A DNA stretch of 64,000 nt from assembly GCA_026874595.1 (NCBI GenBank), contig CM049322.1:7737900-7801899 (forward strand), written 5' to 3'. The first letter of the stretch is position 1. Each line of letters opens with the position of its first letter. This DNA is from Sipunculus nudus (taxonomy: Eukaryota > Annelida > Sipuncula > Golfingiida > Sipunculidae). Below, piece by piece: positions 11,464 to 22,559 of the stretch. The notes beneath the pieces are model-generated. The model ran no database searches and was not told where the DNA came from. It saw only the letters and a program-made list of their open reading frames with translations. Position numbers and translations under genes: made by a program.

Positions 11464-11665
11464 GGGGGGGGGGGGGGGGGGGGCGTTGTCCAGGGGATCC
11501 GCCCCCCCCCCCCTCCTTTCTCTTTCATCCACCGCAACCTATTTTTGAAAGTTTCAGACAAAATTTTGCGGCCTGGACGTCCCCCCCCCCCCCCTTGCTC
11601 GGGCACTGGGACCTTTTTTCAGGGATTTCATTAGTCCTTATGGGTTGGACCCCCCTTTTCCTAAA
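11464..11665. repeat. Dispersed repeat copy with G/C homopolymer tracts
   Basis: A G-run of about 20 bases is followed by GGATCCGCC and a C-run, then CACCGCAACC, TTTCAGACAAAATTTTG, GGCCTG, a second C-run, GGGACC and a TTATGGGTTGGAC-like stretch. The same order appears at about 49785-49970 and 51910-52085 within introns of NLR copy B, so this is a third, diverged copy of the same mobile sequence. The G and C runs could pair or form a G-quadruplex. Confidence 0.6.
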
Positions 11666-12013
11666 TCTTGGATCCGACCCCCTCCCCCTGAATCAGCATT
11701 ATCTGTTTTTTTATTTATCTATTTTCTTCGATAACTTTAACATCACTGTTTCCTCCCCCGGTTTTCCCAAGGTGTTGCATCCCAACCCTGACCACGAACC
11801 ACCCCCACACACCACCACCAACACCCGACTTCGCGTCCAATGTTTTTGATAAATATGGGCACAATTTGATGTCCCCCTCCCCCGACCCAACCAACTTTTC
11901 TTACAAAGGGGAGATTCATATACCGTGTTAATAATTTTTTTTTTCGCGATACAATATAGCCTTACTTGTAAAAAAAAGTTTTAAAAAATTGAACTTAAAT
12001 CATAACGTGTCAC

Positions 12014-12225
12014 AGTCAGTGGTGGACCTTTAGGGGGGGGGAGGGGGGGGGGGAGGTATTTTGGTGAATTTGCATAGGGAATTTGTAAAGTATAAAATAT
12101 TTGATATGATGTGGTTTTGAATTAAAGTATTATTTTTTACTTTTGGAATAATACAATTAAACTTTTGTTTTCATAATTTATCCAGTTATTTGACTTTGTA
12201 TGAAAAATTAAATAATACGCTATGC
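12014..12225. repeat. Dispersed repeat (second copy at 58052-58265)
   Basis: Shares with 58052-58265 a GGTGGACC-like start, a GTATTT(T)AGGTGAATTT stretch, ATAAAATATTTTGATATGAT, TTTTGGAATAATACAATTAA and ATTTGTATGAAAAA in the same order and orientation. No coding capacity. Probably a MITE or SINE-like fragment. Confidence 0.7.
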
Positions 12226-13133
12226 ACGTACAGCTCACGACATAACCTCCGGCGTGGGGCCACTATCACAGAACATTTGTAAACTAGAATATGGGCACTA
12301 GAATATGAGAGACCGCATATCTCCGCCAAGGCAGCTCATTACACCCATATAGCATTGCCAGAAATGCAGCATTTTTCCTTCAAAAGATTCCTTGACCCAG
12401 ATGTTGACCTGCATGGATCACCACCAATGTTTAATCAATAGTTTTTCAAAATGTTCTTAACCGATTTTGACATAATTTTCATGATAGCTCGGCAATGATA
12501 AAAGGGACAATTGAGAATATTATTTTGAGGGATAGGCCTAAAGAATTTGTTTTCTCTTTAAATCTACAATGATTTAGTGACGCCTGCAAATGAGTATCAC
12601 AGAATATAAATTGATGTCTCGTGATATTGCCAATATCATACCTTAGCGTTTTGTTCATAAACATAAATATCAATTATTCGGGTGAAAAATAAATAACTGT
12701 ACAGGCAATTCAGGTTAGTAGAGAAAAATGTACAATGGTCAATGATAATTTTGTAATGAAATATGAACTAATATATATACACCAATTCAAGGATTGATAT
12801 TTCTAGGGAAGCAGGCAAAATTCAAATTCTAACCATGTCTCAACCGATAAAGCCAATAAATCTGCCAATCTCACCATATGCTGTGTTCCCAGAGTCCGTA
12901 GAGGAAAAATGTATGTAAGTGGCCTGAAGGTCTGTTCATCTGTCTGGATGGAGCGCTTGGTTAATGAAGCTTTTATTTTCGAGAAGTTATAATTTCCCGA
13001 AAAACACGAACTTGAAAACATCGCGAATATAAAGCCGAGTGGTGTTCTGGTAGGTAACGTATTTAATTCCTCTCGTTCAATGAAAAAAATACAAGATTTA
13101 CGATATCCAAAGAATAAAATAAATCACTGTTTT
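12226..13133. other. No gene recognised
   Basis: AT-rich unique-looking DNA. Short frames at 12479-12673 and 12803-13021 on the minus strand show no domain or splice-site support. Confidence 0.4.
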
Positions 13134-13643
13134 ATACTCCCGTCTTGGAGGGGACGTATTATGTTACACCATCCGTCAGTCCGTATCGCCTTCCCTCCGT
13201 CAGTTGACTTTTAGTAATATCTTACAAGGCCTATGATGGAGTTTCTGAAATTCACTATATAATTACCTACCAAAAGATTATTTCGAAGAATTTTGATTCT
13301 AGCCACAATCATCGCATACTAAATGAGATCAGAGGTCACCAGACATGGGTGGCGAAATGACGATTCACCAAAACTCATTATGAATATTTACCAATAGAAT
13401 TCCTCTCCTGTTTTATATTCTTTGCATAATGCTCACATATTGAATGAAGTCAAAGGTCACAAGACATGCAAGGGGCGGTTTTTACACTCATACATTTTCC
13501 ATGAATATTAGTTTTAAAAATTTGAAACGCATGATGGGAACAACCGCTCCCACATCCCCTCCGCTGATGCACATCCCGGACAGTAAAAAAACAGGTCACA
13601 AGACATACGAAGGGGGTTTTTTATACTCTTGCGGCTCTCTTGT
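13134..13643. mobile_element. Dispersed non-autonomous element (related to 41898-42555)
   Basis: Starts TATACTCCCGTCTTGGAGGG and ends TTTATACTCTTGCGGCTCTC. The interior has CCATCCGTC, GTTGACTTTTAGTAAT, ACCTACCAAAAGATTAT, and repeated (A/G)GTCAAAGGTCAC motifs. The same sequence of motifs occurs at 41898-42555, which defines a family. No coding frame. Confidence 0.65.
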
Positions 13644-13689
13644 CTAACTTCTTATCGTCCAGGTTATTGGCTTCAGGATTTTGCCTGAT

Positions 13690-14000
13690 CAACAGCATAA
13701 ACAATGTAGGTATATTTATGTATCTATGTGCGTATCCATGTACGAGTGTTATAAATGTATGTATGTATAGGCGTAAATCAGGCATGTGTATATGTGTTTA
13801 AGTGTCTATGCGTCTTTGTAAGTTAGGGTGTATGTACGAATGTGTGTGTGTGTCTGCACATGTTTGTGTGTATTTATTTATTTATCTATATATTTCGAAA
13901 GAGGTTTTAAACATTTCCAATATAAAGAAATGATTTACAATATGTTCCTGACCTACCCCCCCCCGCTACACACACACACACACACCACCACCACCACCAC
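13690..14000. repeat. Degenerate TATG, TG, CA and ACC simple repeats
   Basis: A diverged TATG/TGTA-rich region (13705-13890) is followed by (CA)n and (CCA)n at about 13967-14006. Open frames here are low-complexity. Confidence 0.75.
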
Positions 14001-14225
14001 CACCAGGGATTGGCAGGCACTACCAGCAGTGAGGAAACGTTCGACTTGATCATCCCAGATAGACGCTGTTCAGATGGACGCTATTGTATCAGTTGGAGGC
14101 CGTTCATTTGGAAATTATAAAAACAGACGCTGCTGAGATAAACACCTTCAAAAGAGGGATCACCCCTGTACCAAGTAGTACTTGTGATAAAAAAATAAAT
14201 CGGCTGCGGCTATCAATTAAAATTT

Positions 14226-14236
14226 ACTACTACACT

Positions 14237-14330
<94 letters not shown>
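14226..14330. repeat. (CA)n(TA)n compound microsatellite
   Basis: About 30 bases of CA followed by about 55 bases of TA. Confidence 0.95.
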
Positions 14331-14331
<1 letters not shown>

Positions 14332-14585
14332 TATAATGTAATTCACCAAACAGACGAAAGCTAATTTTTAAACATTCAAGCCTGGCACAATATTTCAAAA
14401 TACCTTTTTATTTGTTATTAAAACATGGTTATTTCAGTTTATTATCGCGTCAAATTTCAACAATTAATATTCTACTAAAAAGCTACGTGGTCTTGTTTTA
14501 TTTTATACCAGTTTTTATACCAATCGAAATAAACATATCCAGCGATGATAGATTTTTTCATCTATATCATAATCGCTGATGGTCG

Positions 14586-14730
14586 CAGTGGGTTTTGTCA
14601 GGGAATTCCTTGTGGTCACGCCTCGGTTTGTCAGGCAATTCTTTGTGGTCACGCCTCGGTATTTCAGTGAATTCCTTGTGGTCACGCCTCGGTTTGTCAG
14701 GGAATTCCTTATGGTCACGCCTCTGTTATG
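14586..14730. repeat. 33-bp tandem repeat (4 copies)
   Basis: Four units with the order GGTTTGTCAGGGAATTCC, TTGTGGTCACGCCTC. Because 33 is a multiple of 3, open frames run through it on both strands (14515-14831). They are repetitive peptides and are not called as genes. Confidence 0.92.
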
Positions 14731-15019
14731 CAGGTTTTTGTTTTTTAGCTGTAGGGATAAGCAAAGTGTGTCATAAAGGGGTCACTTTCCTTATTTTCTC
14801 ATCAATTCAGAAATATGTCAAATTCTTTTGAAGGGCCATCCCAGCGCCATCTGTCGGCATCTATGTTGTTTATCAAGGCAGAAAGTAATTTGTTACTCTA
14901 AATCAAGGCGTAATATATTGCTTTAAATATTGCTTATTCATTCACAAATTATCGTAAGACAAGTTATTTCTAAGCCCTGTGAATCATTTTTATCTGTCAA
15001 GGATATCTTATTGTAAAAA

Positions 15020-15175
15020 TATCAATATTAAGATAGTTTAGCCAGCTTTCATTTTATTGTATTATCTATCAATATTAAAATAATTTAGCCAACCTTCATA
15101 TAATTGTGTTATTAATTAATACTAAAATAGTTTAGCCAGCCTTCCTTGTAATGTATTATCTATTAATATTAATTT
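15020..15175. repeat. About 48-bp tandem repeat (3 copies)
   Basis: Three diverged units of TATCAATATTAAGATAGTTT, AGCCAGCCTTCAT and TTGTATTATC. Confidence 0.85.
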
Positions 15176-15693
15176 TTTTGCAAGCCTCCATTGTTTGAAG
15201 CGCAATCTGTCGTATTTGGGATAAAATAAACCGGTCTTTAGTTACAAAATAATGGACGGGTAAGATAAGCTAGTAATGCTATGGCAGCATGACAATATTG
15301 TCAATCTTTCCTTCAAATGATTAAAGTAAAATTATACTTTTTTCTGTGTAGGCCTAGTTCCTTTCTGGGTCTCTGTTTTTTATCTAATTTCACTTCACGA
15401 AATCGGTGTTAACTCGAACACAACAGTTGATTATTACGCGCAGTGCGCATGTTCGTGGAAATAGTGGGAGGGGATAAAACGCTATAATTTTCTTTGTCAC
15501 ATCTGACAGACCCCCTGTTCTCCGAGAGTTTGGTAGTTTTTCTCAGTTCCGTATTTAACATACAACGCAAACGCAAGCATTCAGACATTAGAAGATTCTT
15601 CCTTCAAAGGCAGTAACGGCCTTTTGTGGGTAAGACCTTTACCTAAGGCTCTAGTGCAGAGGATTGTTCAAACGGAATAAGAGCCAAAGCACA

Positions 15694-15925
15694 AACTCAA
15701 ATAAACCCATGGACACACTCAAATAAACCCATGGACACACTCAAATAAACCCATGGACACTCAAATAAATACATGGACACACTCAAATAAACACATGGAC
15801 ACACTCAAACCAACCCATGGACACACACAAATAAACCAATGGACACACTCAAATAAACCCATGAACACACTCAAACCAACCCATCAACACACTCAAATAA
15901 ACCCATGGACACACGCAAATAAATA
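15694..15925. repeat. 22-bp tandem repeat (about 10 to 11 copies)
   Basis: Unit CACTCAAATAAACCCATGGA plus CA. One shortened unit at about 15755 drops the phase. A minority variant reads CAAACCAACCCATGGACA. Confidence 0.93.
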
Positions 15926-15977
15926 ACATGCTTTCACCTTAAAATTGTTTTAAACTTGAAAGTAGATTGAAACTATA

Positions 15978-15990
15978 CACACACACACAC

Positions 15991-16058
<68 letters not shown>
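15978..16058. repeat. (CA)n(TA)n microsatellite
   Basis: Short CA run followed by a long TA run. Confidence 0.93.
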
Positions 16059-16060
<2 letters not shown>

Positions 16061-16116
16061 TCCAAAACTGGTTGTCTTGTTAGACAGATAGTCTTTCAGC
16101 CAAATTATACATATAC

Positions 16117-16330
16117 AGTGAAATCCCGCATGACGACCACCCCGTTAACACGACCACCCCGCTAACACGACCACTTTTCTTGGTCCCAGAATTGACTAGT
16201 ATTAATTATCATATAAAAAACTTCCGTAACACGACCACCCCGCTATCACGACCAATGACCACCTTTTTTGGTCCCAACCTTCAGATTAGCCCCCGTATCA
16301 CGACCACTGGCCCGCGACGACCGCGGCCCG
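16117..16330 (+). mobile_element. pogo/Tigger-like transposon end with short tandem ACGACCACC motifs
   Basis: TA followed by CAGTGAAATCCCGCATGACG resembles the CAGT-G(A/T)AA-C-(T/C)-CG-type terminal repeats of pogo/Tigger elements of the Tc1/mariner superfamily (family knowledge). The motif CCCCGCTAACACGACCACC recurs inside and again at 16914-16945. No transposase frame is visible and the other terminus was not located, so this is a fragment or a small non-autonomous copy. Confidence 0.5.
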
Positions 16331-16379
16331 TTGAGCAGGTGACACGCTCACCGACCAGCTTGGACTTAGATATTAGCTC

Positions 16380-16910
16380 GTGATTAATTAGCTGGACAAT
16401 CATCTGCCCAGCCATAGTTAGGCTTGTTTATAATGCCGCCAAAACTATAAACATCAATAGATATTGGACTCCATGGTCCGTTACCTTATTTGTTGAGTAC
16501 GGCTGTTAGATTAGCATTTAACATGCTAATAAAAAAAAGTAGTCAGGCAAACATAACTGACACCACACGCATATATTCTGGTGATTAAAGTAAAACTGTG
16601 AAAAATCACATTTCAATGATCAAGCAGGGACCATATAAATAACACTTAATGTTTGATGTGATTATTCTCTTCTTACTACATGTTCGACATCAGACCATTT
16701 TCGTGTTAAGACCAATGCTGTAAGAATGACTTTAACGCCAACTATATGTGTGTTTTATTTCTATGTGAATAGAACTTTTGAATCATATTCATGTTTGTTA
16801 TTTATTTTTCTTTATATATTAAATCTTAAATTAAACAGGGACAACCACTTAACATTTACTTAAAATACCCATATTATCGCCTGCGTTAATCTTGGCAGAC
16901 TTTTGTACAA
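16380..16910. other. No gene recognised (possible interior of the pogo-like element)
   Basis: AT-rich. The CCCCGCTAACACGACCACC motif returns at 16914-16945, so this stretch could be the body of the same element. Confidence 0.35.
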
Positions 16911-17031
16911 GTATCCCGCTAACACGACCACCCCGCTAACACGACGATATATATATATATACCTTTAAAAATAATTATAGATAAAGAGATACATTGATAT
17001 GTTATATACATTACAGTTGTTTTATATAAAA

Positions 17032-17214
17032 GGTGAAGATGACGCTGATGCTGACTTTCTGGCCGTTTTCGGCTGCTCGTCAGCTTTGACTTTGGCGTGT
17101 ATTTGTGAGAACGGGTGGACGTGTCTTAACGCGAGGAATCAAACAGGGATCAAGAGAGGCATCCTCCAGTCAATGACCGGGCGACCAATCGGGATGATCA
17201 CCTACACGTCCTAG
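17032..17214 (+). CDS. Possible 3'-terminal exon, product unknown
   Basis: An open frame whose base composition (GC-rich third positions) is unlike its surroundings. Taken from a possible acceptor TATATAAAAG (ending 17031) it begins GEDDADADFLAVFGCSSALT, continues with a cysteine-containing CICENGWTC stretch and ends GRPIGMITYTS with TAG at 17212-17214. Frame continuity to a Met at 16999 is probably accidental. I do not recognise the family. Similar acidic-then-FL patterns appear in two short candidate ends at 19011-19066 and 19171-19242. It could be an exon of a gene whose other exons are outside my recognition, or a pseudo-exon. Confidence 0.3.
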   Translation, partial: GEDDADADFLAVFGCSSALTLACICENGWTCLNARNQTGIKRGILQSMTGRPIGMITYTS

Positions 17215-17232
17215 ACTTATAATTCTATGTCA

Positions 17233-17235
<3 letters not shown>

Positions 17236-17275
<40 letters not shown>
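17236..17275. repeat. (TC)n microsatellite
   Basis: About 40 bases of TC dinucleotide. Confidence 0.95.
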
Positions 17276-17280
<5 letters not shown>

Positions 17281-17344
17281 TCGCACTGAACTATAGATTT
17301 TACTCATTTTATCTGACTGTGTGAGACCATAACCTTTGTCGTTG

Positions 17345-17460
17345 ATAATTATACTAGTATAATATTACTACTACTGTAACTACTACTGTTACTGCTACTA
17401 TCATTATTTTAACTACTACTACTACCACTACTACTACTACTACTACTACTATTTACTTCT
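17345..17460. repeat. ACT triplet repeat, imperfect
   Basis: Runs of ACT/TACTAC with interruptions, longest near 17410-17450. Confidence 0.85.
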
Positions 17461-19010
17461 ACTTTTTTATTTATATAGAAATATTCAAACACATTGCAAG
17501 TTGACACACTGTCAATTAATTTACGCAGAAAGGCCGGTTTAATGTGAGGTTAGTTTTAAGATCTTTACATCAAAATGTTTGAGTGAAATCATGATTTATC
17601 ATTTTGGTATAAAACAGTTTTATCAAAAAATTTGTTGACCCCGCGACACGACCGACTGATTACAGCTCTCTCTCTCTCTGCTATAATGGAGTGTGAGGGA
17701 GAAGAGGTGAGAGAAGGGGTTACAATCAGCAGTAATTAATTTCAGCCTGTCAGTAGCTTTGAAAGTGAAGAAATTGAGCTATATCCACAGAAATATTTAT
17801 ATTTTCTTTTTTATATAATATATAACATAACCTAAAATAAAAAGAATGTGAATTATAAATTAAAACACGTATGTCTTATCCTTGAGGTGTAAAAAAACGA
17901 ACCGTACCCCCTGGAAGACTTCGCTCTACTTTGTAGCCCTAAAATATATTTTAAGCGTACAATACAGGAACACACAGACAATACAGGGGTGGCCTATACT
18001 CAGCTACCTTGAGATGTTTGTATACATTGCCACAAAGCTATCTACCAATCAGAATTCTCTGCATATTTGTAAACTCTTTGCAGTGAACACCATATTTTGA
18101 ATGCTATGAAAGTGTAATCCCGATTTTCATTCTTCAATCCTCTCCCATTTTTATAAACCTGGGAAGTTTAAATTTTGCTTTGTATAGCTGATTAAGTTCG
18201 ACGAATACGATGTAATGTGCATGAGACTGATCGATATCGTCGCCATCTGGTGGGTGAATCTGGTATAATTTTCCACCGGAGCACGTCTGGGTGTATTCTG
18301 GACACGTGGCTGTATTTATTTCCACTGTATAACATCTATAAAACACCTGAGGTTTGGGTCTTTTTTAAAAAAATTCAAAATAAATTCTGATATTAAACTT
18401 TTTTTTTACCTGAGAATTTGTTGTTTCTTCAGTCAAACTGGACCAAGAAAAAGGGGGCTTGTGTATCTCATTTTTTAACCATCCTGGCCCGAATGCAGTG
18501 AAGCACAAAATACCCCACCAAGCAGTCCCAAACAAGCATTTGGACAACTCCTCTTTGATTGGCCACCGATTTTTTAAAAAGTTGACCAATACTGTCAATT
18601 TCATTGGAAATTATGCTTAACATACTTAAAAATCAAACAATGGGGTGTTTTTGATGCTCCACCACATGATGGCTAGAGCCAAGCAGAGAAAGCCAGACCA
18701 TTAACTACTCTCCTACAGGTTCAGGGCTTGGTGACCCCAGGTAATGTAAACAAATAGGACCACGTGACCTTAAGATACACTTCATCGTGTACCAAATGCA
18801 GTACACCCCCATTTATCTGCCATCAGTTTATCTGCCAAATTCATCGATTTAATACGTTCCCTTTACCTTAACAGATGACAAATTTTCTTTATCTTTAATG
18901 AGCGCTAATGAGATCTTTGATATTTCTACGACGCTGTCACAACAGAGAGACATTTATAACTTAATTTAAACATGTAACACGCCGTTATAGTGTTCTCTTT
19001 TCCTTTTCAG
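17461..19010. other. No gene recognised
   Basis: AT-rich DNA with short frames (17882-18100 on plus; 18134-18604 on minus) that lack domains and flanking splice sites. The end of the stretch (18985-19010) is a strong polypyrimidine-AG acceptor, TTCTCTTTTCCTTTTCAG. Confidence 0.4.
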
Positions 19011-19066
19011 ATGACGAGTTCCTGATGTTTAGCCAGAGCTCCTTTATGGGTTGTCAAGAACTGTAA
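19011..19066 (+). CDS. Possible short terminal exon, product unknown
   Basis: Immediately after the strong acceptor CTTTTCCTTTTCAG (ending 19010), with two leftover bases, the frame reads DEFLMFSQSSFMGCQEL and a TAA. The acceptor is the best consensus in the neighbourhood, but I found no matching upstream exon with a fitting donor phase. The acidic residues followed by FL and then serines resemble the start of the candidate exon at 17032. Confidence 0.25.
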
Positions 19067-19068
19067 AG

Positions 19069-19133
<65 letters not shown>

Positions 19134-19170
19134 CGGGGCCTATTTATAATCTAATGTCTATCTTCATGGG

Positions 19171-19242
19171 ATACATCTTTGACCTGGTTAATGATGAGGA
19201 CGCCTTATTCCTGGGAAGCGAGAGCTACGTTGCCTTGGTCTG
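19171..19242 (+). CDS. Short open frame, product unknown
   Basis: Frame MGYIFDLVNDEDALFLGSES then YVALV and TGA. Composition is more coding-like than the flanks. It again shows acidic residues followed by LFL and serines, but no convincing acceptor lies directly upstream. Could be a remnant of a duplicated exon. Confidence 0.18.
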
Positions 19243-20807
19243 AAGACCTTGGTGTCTTTATTTTTTCGATTTTTTATTTTGTTTCCTTTAAAATAAATAC
19301 CTCATGCTATATGATAAACGGTATTTTTGTTTACAAAATTTGACAATGAATTGATAAATGAAAGACTCAGAGCCAGAGAGCCAGAACGAATTCATTATTA
19401 ATTCAAGAACATTTTCTCGCATTTGTCTGTTCTCACATTAATCCCGGACAAAGAATACCGCCACCTCGTGGCAACAAAACATACTAAAATATGCGTCCCT
19501 TATGTGTCTTTATGTGTGTGAATCAAATACATATATTTCTTTTTACTGTAAACATAATACCCAAGGATAACATTATTATTCCTCCTCCATGGAGGTTATG
19601 CTTTCACACGTGTTTGTTTGTTTGATTTTTAGCATCTGAGCAGGGTAAGATAACAATTATTAAATTTGTTTACCATAAAATTGTGTGGACAGTGCGACAA
19701 GCGAAAGACCACTGCATTTATATGCGGGTGTGGGAAAGGAGAGACCCGGTTGGAACACCTTTTTAAATGCGAGGATTAAGAATCGCAAAGTGTCATGTCT
19801 GTTTTTCATTTTCCATTGGTAAATACCTAATATAAAGTTTACTGAATTTTTATAATTAATCACGTTGTAAATCCAGAATTCACCTCCATCAGATCTTGTT
19901 TGTTTGAAGACTTCAAAGTACTCCACTGCTTTTCATATATATGAGAATAGTTATTTAAAAAAGCGACAGTTATTAAAAAATGGTATGATTTCGTTTGCCA
20001 TCTTTCACAATTGTAAAGAATCCTTAATTTATATATTATGTTATACAGGTTACCTACAAAATGTTTGGAGTGTTCTTTCACAAATTATCATCAAAATCCG
20101 TCAAATCCACTTCAAGTTGCTAACAGATAAATCAATCAACCAACGCCGATAAATACAGTATACAGTACAATGAACTTTGCAAATAAAAAGTCTCTATATG
20201 AATAATGAAAAATACAGACTTAAAGCAATATAACAAAATGATCTTTGCACTAATGTTTCTCTCATCTGAATTTTAAATTAATAAGACTTGGGTCTTATTA
20301 AAATATCCAATATAGATGGCCATGAGAAGGGAGCATAAACGCCAACCATAATAATCTTTTTATCTTCATCCTAAAATGAGGGGTCGGTCTTACATAAAAT
20401 AACGGTACAAATACAAATACTTAAAACGTATCCAATGACATTACAAATAAATATGAGTATTCTTTTCATGGCTATTATACTCTGAGGAATGGTCATTTGA
20501 TATTATGAATATCCACGTTTATTTTAAATAATTGTTAAATAAACTTTCCACGTTTACGGTTTCATTATTTAGTCTACATCTTGCTTTCATATGGTTCCAG
20601 AAGGTCCGATCTCTCTCATATTTAAATCATGGCGTATTGTAAGGTGCTTATTTTCTTTCACATATCTATTTGACGTTGGTACATACATTTTAAATAGAAA
20701 ACAAATGTTCACATTAATGATGTTGGAGCTATTATTTAATTATCTTGTAAGTTAAAACGTTTCTTGTGTCGTTCTAAAGAATCGATCGTTTCACCAGCGG
20801 CTTGGAC
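19243..20807. other. No gene recognised
   Basis: AT-rich sequence. Overlapping frames at 19660-20152 on both strands have low-complexity, AT-driven composition and no supporting signals. Confidence 0.4.
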
Positions 20808-21169
20808 AAATAAGTTTGAAATAGTTACTGGCTGCTATGGCGCAGGGGTAGAGCACAGGACCCAAAGCCGGAAGATCCTGAGTTCGAATCTCAACCGAAG
20901 CGGTGGTCGGCCCCATCCGGGATGAGAAATCCTTCACTCACGAACCAGTACGCCTTTCGGGGGTTCCCCGATGGTATGACCAAGAAACTCCATGGTATGA
21001 CCCAGCAATGGGAATGGTTAACACCAGGATAAAATAAGAGAAAGCGTGTGATACTGCCATGTCAGTTAGTCTGGAACCGGAATGGAAATCTGTACATAAA
21101 CTTAAGTTAGCATTAAATGGAGAGCGTTAACTCCAACAAAACATTTGATAAATAAGTTCGAAATTGGTT
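20808..21169 (+). mobile_element. tRNA-derived SINE with target-site duplication
   Basis: A tRNA-like head (about 20834-20905) contains an A box TGGCGCAGGGGTAGAGCA and a B box GAGTTCGAATCTC, the internal RNA polymerase III promoter. A non-tRNA body follows to about 21149. The flanks AAATAAGTTTGAAATAGTTA (20808-20827) and AAATAAGTTCGAAATTGGTT (21150-21169) form a slightly diverged 20-bp target duplication, which fixes the element at 20828-21149. It has no coding capacity and would be mobilised by a LINE. Confidence 0.85.
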
Positions 21170-22559
21170 CACCTCAGAGCATTTCGGAGGAAGTTAAGAG
21201 CCCACAAGTCCACGCTTATGATAAAATTTGTTTAAGTTCTTACTTTTGAAGGCATAACAATCAGACCATGCATATTATATCTGAAAGATAATATGATTTT
21301 TAAGTTAAAAAGATTACATTGTATTTTTACCAAAGATAAGGCGAGGTGAATACAGTCTCGTTTATTAAATAAATATTTAATGATTGAAGCTCACAGGCAA
21401 GTGGTCACAATGTAAAGAGTCAGAACCGTTACAAGTGAATGACGGGAGTGATAATATAAAAAAAATGTAACACCCATTACCAATGTGGGGAATTATCCAA
21501 CATCGCCTTTAAAATTACAAAAAATACATGAACGGGATGTTGACATGCGCATTTCTCCCCAAGTTTTCAAGACCTTGGTAATGCAGCTATTTCGCAACGT
21601 TTAGAATATTTATTTCTCTGATACAAAATGATAACTTTAGTTTAAGCTGGGGGAGGGGGAGTTTTTGAGGCCCGTCAGCGTCCATGTATGGACGAACTGT
21701 GATTCTCGAATCCAAAAGCGACATCTTGTGTTGGATATGAAAACAAACATTCGCTTCTTTCAGGTCATGCAAACGTATTCTAAATCTAATTAATTTATAA
21801 GACATGGGAGCCAGCCAATTGCCAGTAAATCGGCCTGCTTGAGGAGAAAATGGCTGGCTAGTCGGCTGACACCGCTCAGTTCTTTGAACAATGATGATGG
21901 TTGAGTGGACAACGTTGTGGCTGTCAAGCGGACGGCTGGATAGTAAAGCAAACCATATCACGGAGAAAATATCGTCTGAGTCAAATGCACTTGTATTTAT
22001 TCGCAACAATATAAAGTGAATTATGTGATATGAACTTACTTTGTTTAAAGCATAACGGGCAGACGAAGGTTTCGAGTCAACTCTTTATATGTTGTAGGTC
22101 TCGAAGTGTTTGTATCCGTTGCGCAGCTGTTCTTGCGTGCTCATTTGCGCGGCGAATCAGCCAGCCAATATTTTAACGAGCAGAAATCGGATTTTCGTGT
22201 GCCGAACGACGTGTCACGGTTTGACATGTGCTTTTGACATATGCTGTTTGCTCATTCTCTGACCTAGGTGAGGTGAAGCGGCACGAATATTGTTTACATG
22301 TATATGCTATTTAACAAGTCCATTTAGTGGTTGAAGCAGCCGGTCTCTGTATCTGTTCCGCATCGTCTTGATCTCGCGGTTTAACTGCAAGTTGCAAAAC
22401 AAATCAGACCCGCCTAAAGCGGAAGTTTAGTCTAAGCTCTTTGATTTTTTTTCTTACATTTATAATTCTCAGATTTTTATACGAGAGACACTTGTCTCAT
22501 AATTATAATATGACGTATAGTTATAAGCTGAGAGTTGACATCGTTTTACGGTAATATAA
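21170..22559. other. No gene recognised
   Basis: Contains a 140-codon minus-strand open frame (21587-22009) with no recognised domain. Downstream there are GC-richer patches at 22100-22440 with no clear signal. Confidence 0.35.

Larger units (their letters stand above)
9967..12013. other. Intergenic, repeat-derived, no gene recognised
   Basis: Contains a G-run (10192-10207), a (TA)n tract (10336-10386), C/G homopolymer tracts at 11464-11512 and 11581-11594, and one copy of a dispersed repeat (11520-11650). The open frames of 60 to 90 codons lack codon bias, domains or splice context. Confidence 0.5.

Noticed and set aside
20828-20910. Functional tRNA gene
   Set aside because: The head has A and B boxes but does not fold as a proper cloverleaf with matched acceptor arms, and it continues into a SINE body with a target duplication.
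21587-22009. 140-codon minus-strand frame as a gene
   Set aside because: No recognised domain, no splice partner, and composition resembles the surrounding non-coding DNA; mentioned only in the region description.
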